A stretch of 64,000 bases of DNA from Shimia biformata (GTDB lineage Bacteria; Pseudomonadota; Alphaproteobacteria; Rhodobacterales; Rhodobacteraceae): NCBI RefSeq assembly GCF_016888515.1, contig NZ_JAFEJK010000001.1:1521475-1585474 (forward strand). The letters run 5' to 3'. The notes below the pieces were generated by a model, which was not told the DNA's origin, did not search any database, and saw nothing but the letters and a program-made list of their open reading frames with translations. Shown piece by piece: positions 1-9,058 of this stretch. The first letter of the stretch is position 1. The number at the start of each line of letters is the position of its first letter. The translations under genes were made by a program, and so were the position numbers.

Positions 1-210
1 GAGAAAATCCGGACTGATCAACAAAATGACGATGTCGGCCTCATCAAGCTCTTTGCTTATGGTCCAATCGAGCCTGTCGCCCGCGACCATGCGACGGTCA
101 TGCCAGACATCGATCAGCCCCTGCCGCTTCAGCATAGCAAGCTGGACTTCAAGTTCGTCACGAAGCGCCTCGTCTTTGTGCGAGTAGGACATGAAAACGC
201 GGGCAGCCAT
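1..210 (-). CDS. TIR-domain protein, N-terminal part (cut by window edge)
   Basis: Seventy residues are visible, read leftward from an ATG at 210-208. The frame opens with VFMSYSHKDEALRDELE, then VWHDRRMVAGD and ADIVILLISPDFL, the typical beta-A/BB-loop/beta-C pattern of bacterial TIR domains. The segment that would hold the catalytic glutamate of NAD-cleaving TIRs lies beyond the window, so enzymatic activity cannot be judged. The start ATG shares its A with the TGA stop of the preceding nuclease gene (TGATG), so the two are very probably translationally coupled. An in-frame GTG directly before the ATG is an alternative start. TIR proteins are common effectors in antiphage systems (established for Thoeris, some CBASS and Argonaute systems). 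A role at the end of a type I restriction operon is inference. Confidence 0.85.
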   Translation of the reverse strand, partial: MAARVFMSYSHKDEALRDELEVQLAMLKRQGLIDVWHDRRMVAGDRLDWTISKELDEADIVILLISPDFL

Positions 211-1112
211 CACGATGCCTCGTAAGATTGGATGATCAGGTCTTTGGCTTGTTCAAAGTCCTCGTGGTTTTTCACGGTGACCTCCAAGTCACCGGTGCCG
301 AAATGCCCGACCTTGCGCACGTCACGGGTGAATCCTTCCTCAAGCTCGACGCTCGGCGGGTCGACCTTCAGATAAAGCCTGATCACGTGAATCTGCGGTT
401 TCACTTCGACACAAGCGAAGTTCTTGATCCGCTTGAACGCGAAATAGTTTCGAAGCTCTTTCTGAACGACATCATCCCCAAGCCCCATCATGAAGATCTC
501 GATGTCAGCATAGAGGTCAGTAAGCGCTTGGTCAGCGTCGGCCAAGCTCTCTGCATTGGTCTTATATTTGTGCGGCTTCCCGGTTGCCGCGTCGACCACG
601 GGCAGGGGCTTGGTCGAGACTGCCGTCAGCAAGTCAAGCAACAACAGATCGTTGCCGAAACGGCGGTAGCGGATCAACTCGATATTCCGGCTCATCTGCT
701 TCACCGCATGGGTATCGTACTTCGTGAAATCCGCCGCGATGCAGATCAAACGTGGAGCGCTCCACTCGACGGCGTCAGCCGTCTCCTTGTCGAACCGGTC
801 ACGCACCAGAAGTTCGAAATCGCCCCGGTGGTCCATCAGCCAATCGAGGTAGAACAGGCCTTGGTTGATGACGTTTTCACTCCGCTCACGCTTGTATTCG
901 ATGATGACCGGATAGCCGTTCTCGTCGATCCCCAGCGTGTCCATCCGTCCGCCGTTCGAGGTGACGTACTCCGACGCCAGAAATCGCACCCCCAGCAGGG
1001 TCTCGAGGTTCTGTTCGAACAGGGTCTGCAACGACTTTTCCAGCGCTGAGGATGAACTGGAAAGCTCAGACAGGGTCGCGCCGGTCTGTTGGAATAGTTT
1101 GATGTCACTCAT
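210..1112 (-). CDS. NucS-like PD-(D/E)XK nuclease with C-terminal DUF5655 domain
   Basis: The protein has 300 residues. Its N-terminal half carries a textbook PD-(D/E)XK nuclease signature: D58 (GGRMDTLGID), E72-x-K74 (IIEYKR) and a following Q84-xxx-Y88 helix motif, as in NucS/DUF91-type nucleases. The C-terminal ~110 residues resemble DUF5655, with conserved pieces NYFAFKR, RDVRKVGHFGTGDLEV and the final LIIQSY. Proteins of this architecture are often found next to type I restriction genes; their target is not known to me. The start ATG overlaps the hsdS stop in ATGA, and the stop shares a base with the TIR start. The nuclease fold is well supported by the visible residues; the role as an auxiliary restriction or defence nuclease is inferred from context. 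Confidence 0.85.
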   Translation of the reverse strand: MSDIKLFQQTGATLSELSSSSSALEKSLQTLFEQNLETLLGVRFLASEYVTSNGGRMDTLGIDENGYPVIIEYKRERSENVINQGLFYLDWLMDHRGDFELLVRDRFDKETADAVEWSAPRLICIAADFTKYDTHAVKQMSRNIELIRYRRFGNDLLLLDLLTAVSTKPLPVVDAATGKPHKYKTNAESLADADQALTDLYADIEIFMMGLGDDVVQKELRNYFAFKRIKNFACVEVKPQIHVIRLYLKVDPPSVELEEGFTRDVRKVGHFGTGDLEVTVKNHEDFEQAKDLIIQSYEAS

Positions 1113-2575
1113 GCGGACACCTTTCTACGGGGCTTCTTGGTCGGTGCCTTCTCAGAGGCGATCCGAGCAAGGAGGGTGCTGGCGGGTTCGTCGTTCGGGT
1201 CTTGCGGGACGAGGCGACCGGTGAAGGCGTCTTTCAGGATGGACTGGCGGAGCGAGGCGGAGCGCTTGAGTTCGGTTTCGCAGAACTGCTCTAAAGGACG
1301 ATGCTTCGCTTCGGCTTCGTCGATCAGGCGCATGCACTCTTCGATCTCATGTCGCGGTGGTATGGGAACCGCGAGGGCCTTCAGCGTCGTTCCATTGATC
1401 TTGGGCATGTTGCCCGCAGTACCTGTTGCGTTTTTCCTGAAGTAGCGTTTCGCGAACTCGAAATTGATCCACGCAACAGCCCAGCGCGCCATCAATTCAT
1501 CCGTGAAACGAAGGCGCATCATTAAGTCAGGGTAGATGTATTCATTATCAGGCCCCGGAAAGATCGCGGCAGTTCCGACGTACTCGATGGTATTGCCGCG
1601 CTGTACGAGCACGTCGCCGGACTTTAGCCAATATTTCGAGTCCGGCTCTATGACCGCCCCGACTACCTTGATCGTGTTCTCGTCAATAATGAAATGACCG
1701 GAAGTCGTCGCCGTCAATTTGAATGACTTGACTCCTTCGCCGGTATTCGACGCCTTGGGGGAAGTGCCATTCGTCGGGCCATTATAGATCAGCGAGGCGA
1801 GTGACGCCCAAGTCCAGTGATCGGGCAGATCGGGCATGTCGGAGGTCGCAGCCGTGACCGGCTTTTTGTAGCGCCCGCTCCACAGGGTTTGACGTGCCTC
1901 TTGAATGGCTGCGAAATGATCGTGACCATGCTCCAACACCCCTTCGCGCTGGGCGCGCCATTCGGTGGTGAGTTGGCCGGTGACGGCGGATTTCAGGACG
2001 GATTGGCGATAGCGGGTCAGGAGCTTCTGAACCTCCCGCACCGATTCCTCGCCCTTGTCGAGCCGGGCGAAGAGCGTGTCGAGCTTCTCGACGATCCGTC
2101 GTTGTTCATGCAGGGGTGCTATCGGCATTGGAAATGCCTTCAAGATCGTCTGACTGATATTCTGTTGACCGCCGCCTTGACCAAGCTCTACGAGTTCACC
2201 GCGAGCCAGTCGCAAATAGTATAATGCGAAGCGCTTATCCACGATTTCTTCGTTTACATGGCAGAACGCAATCGCTTGGTTTGTCGCGCATTCGATCCGG
2301 GTAATCCCGAGCTTTCCAATCGAACCGTACATTGCAACAAGGAGTGTTCCGGGTGGAATGATCTTGGCCGATGAGTTTGACAGGCCAAGGTCGGTGATCG
2401 AGGTCTCCGCTTCGACGATGTACCCATCATGCAGGTCCCCGATTTTCAACCAAGGGATGTTGCCACCGTAGTAGTCACCATTCGTTCGGTTCGGTGTTCC
2501 GCCGCTTCCCCAAGAACCGATCTCCGTCAGCGTGACCCACTGCCAATTGTCCGGTATTTCTTTGATGATCTTCAT
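1109..2575 (-). CDS. hsdS: type I restriction-modification specificity subunit S
   Basis: The 488-residue protein gives a type I restriction-modification complex its DNA sequence specificity. The HsdS plan is visible: a first target recognition domain at about 8-160 (opening WQWVTLTEIG, with GGTPNR and IPWLKIGDL), a central conserved helix at about 160-210 (PLHEQRRIVEKLDTLFARLD, RYRQSVLKSAVTG), a second recognition domain at about 245-420, and a distal helix repeating the pattern (LRQSILKDAFTGRLVPQ). The two helices act as the spacer ruler between half-sites. The start overlaps the hsdR stop by ATGA. The recognition sequence cannot be predicted by eye. No hsdM partner lies between hsdR and hsdS, which is unusual because hsdM and hsdS are normally adjacent. 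Confidence 0.95.
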   Translation of the reverse strand: MKIIKEIPDNWQWVTLTEIGSWGSGGTPNRTNGDYYGGNIPWLKIGDLHDGYIVEAETSITDLGLSNSSAKIIPPGTLLVAMYGSIGKLGITRIECATNQAIAFCHVNEEIVDKRFALYYLRLARGELVELGQGGGQQNISQTILKAFPMPIAPLHEQRRIVEKLDTLFARLDKGEESVREVQKLLTRYRQSVLKSAVTGQLTTEWRAQREGVLEHGHDHFAAIQEARQTLWSGRYKKPVTAATSDMPDLPDHWTWASLASLIYNGPTNGTSPKASNTGEGVKSFKLTATTSGHFIIDENTIKVVGAVIEPDSKYWLKSGDVLVQRGNTIEYVGTAAIFPGPDNEYIYPDLMMRLRFTDELMARWAVAWINFEFAKRYFRKNATGTAGNMPKINGTTLKALAVPIPPRHEIEECMRLIDEAEAKHRPLEQFCETELKRSASLRQSILKDAFTGRLVPQDPNDEPASTLLARIASEKAPTKKPRRKVSA

Positions 2576-5331
2576 GCCACGAGTGCCCCTTGGAGGTCGT
2601 CGAGCATATCATGCAGGCCGGACCCAAAGACTTCACGAGCTTTCAGTATTCCGCCTTCATCCGCCAAGCTCGGTGCCTCCAAGAAGTCACGCGGACCGAT
2701 CTCAGCATTTGCGGCAATAAAGCCCGCAATGGTGCGTAGCCAGCCCATTTGCTCTTCGGTGTAGGCCCGCCCGGCATTCTTCTCACGCCCGATCCAGAGG
2801 TTGAAGCGCTGTTCAACCTTGGTTGCGAAAGGTTCCAAAACCTTGTCATAGCCCAGCGCGAAGCGCACGAGGCTGACGATCTCGGTCAGTTGCTGATCGA
2901 CCGGCGCGCCCTTCACCGTGGCGGCGTCCAGCCGCTTGTAGGCTTGCCAGACATCCGCTGCCAGCAGATGGTGCGGCGGGTCTTTCATCGCCTGCGCCAG
3001 TTCCTTGATCGTCGCATTGGCCAGCCGCTGAGAGGCGTAGGACTGGTTGTAGATGATCTGAAGCGCGGTCAGTTCATCCTTGTTCTCGTCGATGAAGGTC
3101 TTGAACGAGGCGATCTTTTCTTCGGCGTGCTTGAGGTCGAAATCGGCGTGGATCAATTCGTCGGTCGTGAATTCGTCGATGACGATGTCGGTCTGCTTCT
3201 TGATGTCCTTGAGCAAGTTGCGGACCGGCGCGGCGTCAAACGGTTCGCAAGCGTCCTCAACCAGTCGTTCGATGACCTCCTGTTCCTGCTCTGGCGTCGG
3301 CGCTGGGCCGTGGGCCTGTTCGATGGCCTCAACTTGCTTGTCGGCGTCAATGGCGTCCAGCAGGGCGTTGGCAAGGTCGCGTGGCGTCTTGCCGCCCGTG
3401 GCCTCAGCAATGCGCCCACGGTCTTCAGGGACGAGCTTGCGGTCGAGTGCTGCCAACCTTCCCGCGAGGCTCGACAGGGCGTCCTCGTCGCGGCGGCCTT
3501 GAGCGATCTGATCGATCAACTGGTCGAAGGACATCGACTTCTTGCGTTCGAGTGGCTGCGAGGCGTTCTTCTTCGTTTCCGACACGCCGACGGCGTCGAT
3601 CAGCACGAAACGGGTCTTGGTCTGGGCATCCGGCGTCACCGCCTTGAGGTCTGCATCCGGGATCGTCCGCACCCCGCGCCCCTTCATTTGCTCGTAGTAG
3701 CCCTCAGACTTCACGTCGCGCATGAAGATCAGCACTTCGACCGGCTTAATGTCGGTCCCCGTGGCGATCATGTCGACGGTGACGGCAACGCGGGGGAAGG
3801 GGTCGACACGGAAGGCCTTGATCAGCGACTTGGGGTCTTCGCCGGTGTTGCGGTACGTGATCTTCTTGGCGAAGTCGTTGCCCTCGCCGAAGACCTCGCG
3901 GACGGCATGCACGATCTCTTCGGCGTGGTTGTCATCCTTGGCGAAGATCAGGGTCTTGGGGAGCCATTCGCCGGTGCGATCCGGGAAGAGTTCGGTAAAC
4001 ACGCGGTTCTTGTACGTCTCCAACACCGTACGGATTTGGTTCGGCGCGACGACCGATCGGTCGAGTTCCTTCGAGGTATAGTCCAGATCGGCGTCGAGTT
4101 CCTGATAGCGTACGGCTCGTGTGCGTTTGTCTCGGATCGGGACCTGATAGCCAGCCTCAGCGTCGACCGTGCCGCCTTCCTCGGTGACCTTGGTGCGAAT
4201 GCGGTAGACCTCATAGCCGACGTTGACACCATCCGCGACGGAGCGCTCGTAGGGGTACTCGGCAACGAGGTTCTGGTTGAAGTAACCCAGCGTGTGCTTC
4301 GAGGGTGTGGCCGTTAGGCCGATGATCGAAGCATCGAAGTATTCGAGGACCTGCCGCCAGAGGCCGTATATCGAACGATGGCATTCATCGGTTACGATGA
4401 AGTCGAAGGTCTCAATGGGGATTTCCGGGTTGTACTCGACTGGCGGGACTTCGCCCTCTTCTGTCTGCCACGTCTCGAAGGCGGATGCTTCTTCGTCTTC
4501 CTCTTCGATCTCCTGTCCGCGCAGCATCGCGTAGAGCCGTTGGATCGTGGTGATCACGACCTTGGCGTCGGGATCGATCCGGCGACCTTGAAGTTGCTGG
4601 ACGATGTAAGTGTCAGTGAAGCGGTTGGCAGCACCCGGCGGCTGAAAATTCTGAAACTCCTTCAGCGTCTGGTCGCCAAGATTGTTGCGGTCGACTAAGA
4701 ACAGGATGCGTTTGGCTCCGGCGTGCTTGATCAGGCGATAGGAGAACGAGCATGCCGTGAAGGTCTTTCCGGCACCGGTCGCAAGTTGGATCAGGGAACG
4801 CGGGTTATCTGCCGCGAGCGATACTTCCAAGCCGTTGATGGCTTCGATCTGACAGTCGCGCAGCCCGGTTTCATCCAAAGGCGGCATATCGTTCAGTGCC
4901 GCTCTCAAGGTTCGTGGCGCCTTCAACCAACCGTGCAACGTCTCGGGTCTATGGAAGGCAAACACCCGCCGCGAGCGGGGCTTGGGGTCGCGCATGTTGC
5001 GGAAGAACGTCTCCTGACTACTGCTCTCATAGTCGAAGACAAGGAGGTCATCCCATTTGGCGAGGTGTTCCGGCAATCCGCCCATGTACTTGTCGGATTG
5101 GTCCGTAACGCCACTGAGCGTCATGCCTTCCTTTTTCGCTTCCACGACGCCAGCGGCCTTGCCGTCTACGAAAAGGAGGTAGTCACATGGGCCGGTAGTC
5201 AGTTGGAATTCTCGCACGGCAACACCGAGTGCGGCTTTGCGGTTAAACTCATCAGGATTTTGCACAAGCCAACCTGCCCCACTCAAAAGCCTATCGATCT
5301 GTTGTCGAGCAACTTGCTCCGGGGTCAACAT
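2572..5331 (-). CDS. hsdR: type I restriction endonuclease subunit R (EcoEI-like)
   Basis: The 919-residue protein is the motor and nuclease subunit that translocates and cuts unmethylated DNA. In order it has: an N-terminal PD-(D/E)XK nuclease with D50 (PCDYLLF) and E64-A-K66 (GVVEAKK); helicase motif I GAGKT at 186-190; motif II DECH at 315-318; motif III TATPS at 340-344; and late superfamily-2 motifs ATGTDIKPV and YYEQMKGRGVRT. The long C-terminal region resembles the EcoEI-type R C-domain. All key residues look intact. The start at 5331 has a strong GGAGGGAG ribosome site. It follows the 686-residue nuclease-like gene by only 18 bases, suggesting one operon. Confidence 0.96.
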   Translation of the reverse strand: MLTPEQVARQQIDRLLSGAGWLVQNPDEFNRKAALGVAVREFQLTTGPCDYLLFVDGKAAGVVEAKKEGMTLSGVTDQSDKYMGGLPEHLAKWDDLLVFDYESSSQETFFRNMRDPKPRSRRVFAFHRPETLHGWLKAPRTLRAALNDMPPLDETGLRDCQIEAINGLEVSLAADNPRSLIQLATGAGKTFTACSFSYRLIKHAGAKRILFLVDRNNLGDQTLKEFQNFQPPGAANRFTDTYIVQQLQGRRIDPDAKVVITTIQRLYAMLRGQEIEEEDEEASAFETWQTEEGEVPPVEYNPEIPIETFDFIVTDECHRSIYGLWRQVLEYFDASIIGLTATPSKHTLGYFNQNLVAEYPYERSVADGVNVGYEVYRIRTKVTEEGGTVDAEAGYQVPIRDKRTRAVRYQELDADLDYTSKELDRSVVAPNQIRTVLETYKNRVFTELFPDRTGEWLPKTLIFAKDDNHAEEIVHAVREVFGEGNDFAKKITYRNTGEDPKSLIKAFRVDPFPRVAVTVDMIATGTDIKPVEVLIFMRDVKSEGYYEQMKGRGVRTIPDADLKAVTPDAQTKTRFVLIDAVGVSETKKNASQPLERKKSMSFDQLIDQIAQGRRDEDALSSLAGRLAALDRKLVPEDRGRIAEATGGKTPRDLANALLDAIDADKQVEAIEQAHGPAPTPEQEQEVIERLVEDACEPFDAAPVRNLLKDIKKQTDIVIDEFTTDELIHADFDLKHAEEKIASFKTFIDENKDELTALQIIYNQSYASQRLANATIKELAQAMKDPPHHLLAADVWQAYKRLDAATVKGAPVDQQLTEIVSLVRFALGYDKVLEPFATKVEQRFNLWIGREKNAGRAYTEEQMGWLRTIAGFIAANAEIGPRDFLEAPSLADEGGILKAREVFGSGLHDMLDDLQGALVA

Positions 5332-5349
5332 CGCTCCCTCCGCTCCATC

Positions 5350-7410
5350 TCATTTCCCCTTTGCCAGTAGTTCCTTTGCCTCGAACGACTTACTAAGGGC
5401 CTCATCAAGGGAAAATATATCTGCCGCAGTCTCTAAATCCGGCGTTACAAGCGCTCCATCTTTCAGCCGTGGAGTTTCAAGCCTAATTTTTCCAAATGCA
5501 GCAGGGAACTCCACGTTCACCCACTCTATACCCTCAATGAATGGCCTCAATGGTGGGGGCGATGAAAACACATCCTGAATCGCATCTTCTGCCTCTTTTT
5601 GCGTAGTGTAAAACGTTTCGAAAGCTACAGCCTTCCTCCCCTTGGTCATTGCCGCGCCTGACGAATACGAACCGTCGCCTGCAAACAGCTCCAGCAGAAA
5701 GACATCAGTGATCACAACCTCATCAATGACAAGGCCTGAACCAATTCTCTGGTTCAAAATAACCATTGGAGTTATTTCAATTTCGGCGCCATCAACGTCG
5801 AGCGCGTCTTCGACCAAGTGCTTATTCTTAGAAAGCCACTCAGCCTTTCTTCTGGCCTGACCAGCAGCTTCCTCCAGCTTTGATAGATGGCTGTACCGTT
5901 CAATTGATTCATTCGGCGCGATCAAACATTTTAGCTCACCAACGATAACACGCCTTCCAATCCTAAACAGTAAATCGATTTCTTCGCCACCTTCACTAAC
6001 TTTATTGATGGCATGTGGAAGACATGCGAAGTCGTCTATGATCTTGTTCCCTGCCAAGGCCGCTTGAACGCGCTTACGAGTGCCCTTTTCAAAGGTTCCT
6101 CCCAGACTCTTCGCTTTTGTTAGGTCTGGCCCTAAGAGTTCGGTCAGTGTTCTTTCAACAAAGCGAGTTTTAGTTCCAACGTCTACCGACGGCATGACGA
6201 TCATTACATGCTCTTCGTCAAGTTCGACTAAAGGGTGCAACCAAACACCTTCCTTGAAACACTTCCCTGTATCGTCCGGTGATAGCACAAGTTGAGATAG
6301 GACGGATGCAGCAAAGCTTTCCTCAATGCCCAAGCACTCCCGGAATACACGTACACAATCCTTTTTGGACACCCGAAGCGAGAACTCTCTGGCATCTCGG
6401 TAGCCACGAATAATTCGTGCGCGAATATTTAAGCGCATGGCAGCACCTAGTTCGCCCAATACCCAGAGAGCCTTTATGAGAAGTCGCATCGAGATCTCAG
6501 ATCCCGCAACCTCGATTGGCACGTCAAGATAGTCGCCTATGTAAGATCGTTCTAGTACACCCAAAGTTTCGTTAAGCTTCTGAAGCCTTCCTCCAGATGG
6601 TTTCGGAAACGCTAACCCTGTTCTCCCACCTCGCAGGCGCGAAACAAAAACTGACCTGATATCTTGCGTGTCGTCTCGGTCTTCTGGAAGGTCGTGAAAC
6701 AGTGCAAGCGGCCCCCAAAGCGCCGCTTCCGTGCGCATTTGGCTTGCGTACCAATAACCGTCAAGTTCTCTATCCGCAGGGCCGAAGGTCAGGCCCTCGC
6801 CGTCTCCCTTTAACTCTCGTCCCTCCCAAAGCGCCGACATCCAAAGGTCTCTAAGACCAGACTCAACTGAAAGCGCCCAACCTGCTCTCAATTCCAAAAG
6901 CCCGAAGTCAGTTCCGATGGGTTCACGGTCGTCAGACAGTTCTTTTGCTTCGAAAAACCAGTGAGGCAGAGTATCTACAATTGCGGTCACCAAGTCATCA
7001 GGAGACATGTTCTCTTGAGGGGCGATTTGACTACCAGCCTTGCCAATCTCCATCAGATGAAAAGGAGATGAGTCTTTCGACTTGGCGCGCTCGGCTTGTC
7101 TCTCGCGAAAGTCCCTAATGAGGGCAAAGTAGTTACGATTGGCGGACCCTACGGCAAGAATCAATGCACTGCGTTTGCTTATGTCTTTGAAGATTCTTTT
7201 TATATGCCGGTCTCTGAGAGACGAGACCTGATTTCCGAAAAAGATCGCTGACATGCATAGCTTGACGTCCCGCTCATTGCCTTCGGCTTCCTCCAATGCT
7301 TCTTTCCACTCATCAACACGAAAGTTCTTTGCGAAGGGAGAACTGAGCCTATCGCCTCCACGAGTCGCCCGCGTAAATATCGGGCTACTAAGGTCTTTTG
7401 TGCGTTTCAA
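5350..7410 (-). CDS. unknown 686-residue protein with PD-(D/E)XK nuclease signature
   Basis: I do not recognise the full-length family. The C-terminal third holds a credible PD-(D/E)XK core: D479 (GGEEIDLLF), E492-L-K494 (VIVGELKC) and Q518 in a following helix (AAGQARRKAEW), the geometry of Shedu- or RecB-like nucleases. The N-terminal ~450 residues are mostly helical with no recognisable motor motif. The frame begins with TTG at 7410, preceded by GGGA; the next internal ATG is at residue 53, so the true start is uncertain. The gene ends 18 bases before hsdR and its base composition is clearly lower in G+C than the core genes. A defence nuclease accessory to the restriction system, or a stand-alone single-gene defence protein, are both possible (inference). 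Confidence 0.75.
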   Translation of the reverse strand: MKRTKDLSSPIFTRATRGGDRLSSPFAKNFRVDEWKEALEEAEGNERDVKLCMSAIFFGNQVSSLRDRHIKRIFKDISKRSALILAVGSANRNYFALIRDFRERQAERAKSKDSSPFHLMEIGKAGSQIAPQENMSPDDLVTAIVDTLPHWFFEAKELSDDREPIGTDFGLLELRAGWALSVESGLRDLWMSALWEGRELKGDGEGLTFGPADRELDGYWYASQMRTEAALWGPLALFHDLPEDRDDTQDIRSVFVSRLRGGRTGLAFPKPSGGRLQKLNETLGVLERSYIGDYLDVPIEVAGSEISMRLLIKALWVLGELGAAMRLNIRARIIRGYRDAREFSLRVSKKDCVRVFRECLGIEESFAASVLSQLVLSPDDTGKCFKEGVWLHPLVELDEEHVMIVMPSVDVGTKTRFVERTLTELLGPDLTKAKSLGGTFEKGTRKRVQAALAGNKIIDDFACLPHAINKVSEGGEEIDLLFRIGRRVIVGELKCLIAPNESIERYSHLSKLEEAAGQARRKAEWLSKNKHLVEDALDVDGAEIEITPMVILNQRIGSGLVIDEVVITDVFLLELFAGDGSYSSGAAMTKGRKAVAFETFYTTQKEAEDAIQDVFSSPPPLRPFIEGIEWVNVEFPAAFGKIRLETPRLKDGALVTPDLETAADIFSLDEALSKSFEAKELLAKGK

Positions 7411-7518
7411 TGAGTATGTCCCGATTTAGGCTTGGTTAAAGTTCTTTCGAACTTCCAAGACCCACAATATACCTCAAGCTGAAATCGATCTCGGAGTGAC
7501 CTGTTTAGAAACGACGGT
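7411..7518. other. short A+T-rich gap between two island genes
   Basis: The 108 bases between the end of the 318-residue gene and the TTG start of the 686-residue gene contain no open frame and no hairpin with a T-run that I can see. The gap may carry a promoter for the nuclease/hsdR/hsdS part of the island, which would separate it transcriptionally from the DUF6932 pair, but no convincing -35/-10 pair is visible. Confidence 0.3.
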
Positions 7519-8475
7519 TCAGGATCCATAAGGTGGAGCCTGAACTAAGTCTGTAACCGTATAGCTTACACTGATCGTCCCGTCGGGTTTTCTAATTGTA
7601 CCGATCTCAATTTCGGCGTGAAAGCGATCACCTAGAGTTATTCCCTCTTCATTCTCAATTCTCTCTAAATAATCTTGGCTCACTTGATGGCTGAATTTTC
7701 CAGAAATGATCTCTTCAGCGCCGTCTCGCTTGAAATCGAAGGTCCTTTTTATTGGAGACAGCCCAACAAGAGTCCCAGTCCATGTAACGGGTTCAATTTT
7801 GACGTTCGTTTCTGTTATTCGCCTGTAAGCTCTCTCAATTCCGGCCCGGTCAAAACTATATTGGCGATCCGGAAGATTGGCCTTTAGCGCCGCTTCGTTC
7901 TTCTCAAGGTGGCGAAAAAACTTTGCCAGAGCTGTAAAAACCCTTGGATTGATCTCATCTACGTCGATCAGAAAATCGTCTTCGTCTTCCTGCGTAAACT
8001 CATTAAATAGCGCTGTGGCCTCCTCCAATGTTTCCCTGATAGGCGTTTTTACGGCGCTCATCTGACTTGCATCCTTCTCTTCTAGAATGAAACCGAAAGA
8101 ACCTGTCGCGACGCCGCGTATGTAAAGCGCTGAAAGATCCGAACCTCTTATTTTGCCACGTTGAGCAAGTTCGCCGCTTGAATTTGATGCGAAAATTCTT
8201 GTCACGATGCCCTGAAAGTACGAAAGGGCCTGCGCAGCAAAACTAGCATCGATGCTGCGTGATCCATCTACAGGTGCACCATCGAAAAGGATTGAAATCT
8301 CCGCCACACGGGCATCGCGTTCACGAAGAGAACCCAGCTCCTTGTTGACAGCCTCTAAACGCGTCGAAAAGTTCAGACGCCCCACGATGTCTCCGTCTGC
8401 TTCGGCCTCGACTACGAGAGCTTCTAGTTCTGCCTTCTGGCTTTCTAGATCAGATAATCTCTGGAGATCAGACAT
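7519..8475 (-). CDS. unknown protein coupled to DUF6932 gene
   Basis: The 318-residue protein is not recognised. Residues 1-55 are a predicted coiled coil rich in E, L and R (LESQKAELEALVVEAEAD). The remainder is mixed alpha/beta with an acidic stretch around FTQEDEDDFLIDVDE and a beta-rich C-terminus (FHAEIEIGTIRKPDGTISVSY). There is no signal peptide or membrane segment. Its ATG lies inside the end of the DUF6932 gene (8-base overlap ATGTCTGA), so the two proteins are very likely made together and may form a two-component module. Toxin-antitoxin and defence roles are both possible; nothing in the sequence decides between them. Confidence 0.7.
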   Translation of the reverse strand: MSDLQRLSDLESQKAELEALVVEAEADGDIVGRLNFSTRLEAVNKELGSLRERDARVAEISILFDGAPVDGSRSIDASFAAQALSYFQGIVTRIFASNSSGELAQRGKIRGSDLSALYIRGVATGSFGFILEEKDASQMSAVKTPIRETLEEATALFNEFTQEDEDDFLIDVDEINPRVFTALAKFFRHLEKNEAALKANLPDRQYSFDRAGIERAYRRITETNVKIEPVTWTGTLVGLSPIKRTFDFKRDGAEEIISGKFSHQVSQDYLERIENEEGITLGDRFHAEIEIGTIRKPDGTISVSYTVTDLVQAPPYGS

Positions 8476-9058
8476 TGAACTTGATCCCTATAGCTTGATC
8501 AATAGCTGCAAACTCCATTGGATCCACAGCCAAAGGAATTTCTAGAATGCCTTTCTTTGCGTCTGAGCCACGCATGTCGCTGAAGAGTCCGAACCAATAT
8601 GTTGTGTTTCTGACCAACGAACGCGAACCCGCATCGAGATCAACAGCATATGTATCGCAGTGATACACCGGTTTCATTTTGGCGGCGTCAAAAAAAGTGG
8701 CATGAATCTGGTTCGCGTAGTCTAGACTCCAGCTATTTGGTTGGCTTTGGTACTTCAGCGGCCTGTTGAAGAGCGTTACCACGTCGATGTCGTTTGGGCT
8801 TCTGTTCCTCAGGGCTTCCACGTTCTCAATGAAGCTTCCGTCGATCCACTGAGAGCCTGAAACGAAGCCCCCAGTATGCAGGTGCTTTCGGTACTCGTTA
8901 AAACCTTTTAGCAACTTTGCCCGTTCGGGCGAAGTGCAGAAATGTTCAACGACCTCCTGCATAGTTGCCGGATAAGGCGAGCGGGCGTTTGGAATGGTTG
9001 GATGACCTGAAATGAAAGGCGGTAACGCTCCATGGGGTGCGAAATCGGGTATGGGCAT
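8468..9058 (-). CDS. DUF6932-like nucleotidyltransferase-fold protein
   Basis: The 196-residue reading begins MPIPDFAPHGALPP, which matches the usual N-terminus of DUF6932 proteins; an in-frame extension upstream to 9154 is possible but looks non-coding. The core holds a nucleotidyltransferase-like pattern, a GS-like strand (WIDGSFIE, residues 71-78) followed by D90-x-D92 (NDIDVVT). This is the arrangement of the metal-binding aspartates in the pol-beta superfamily. The substrate is unknown. It is the first gene of the minus-strand island and overlaps its partner by 8 bases. The family assignment rests on recognition of short motifs; catalysis is inference. Confidence 0.7.
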   Translation of the reverse strand: MPIPDFAPHGALPPFISGHPTIPNARSPYPATMQEVVEHFCTSPERAKLLKGFNEYRKHLHTGGFVSGSQWIDGSFIENVEALRNRSPNDIDVVTLFNRPLKYQSQPNSWSLDYANQIHATFFDAAKMKPVYHCDTYAVDLDAGSRSLVRNTTYWFGLFSDMRGSDAKKGILEIPLAVDPMEFAAIDQAIGIKFNV

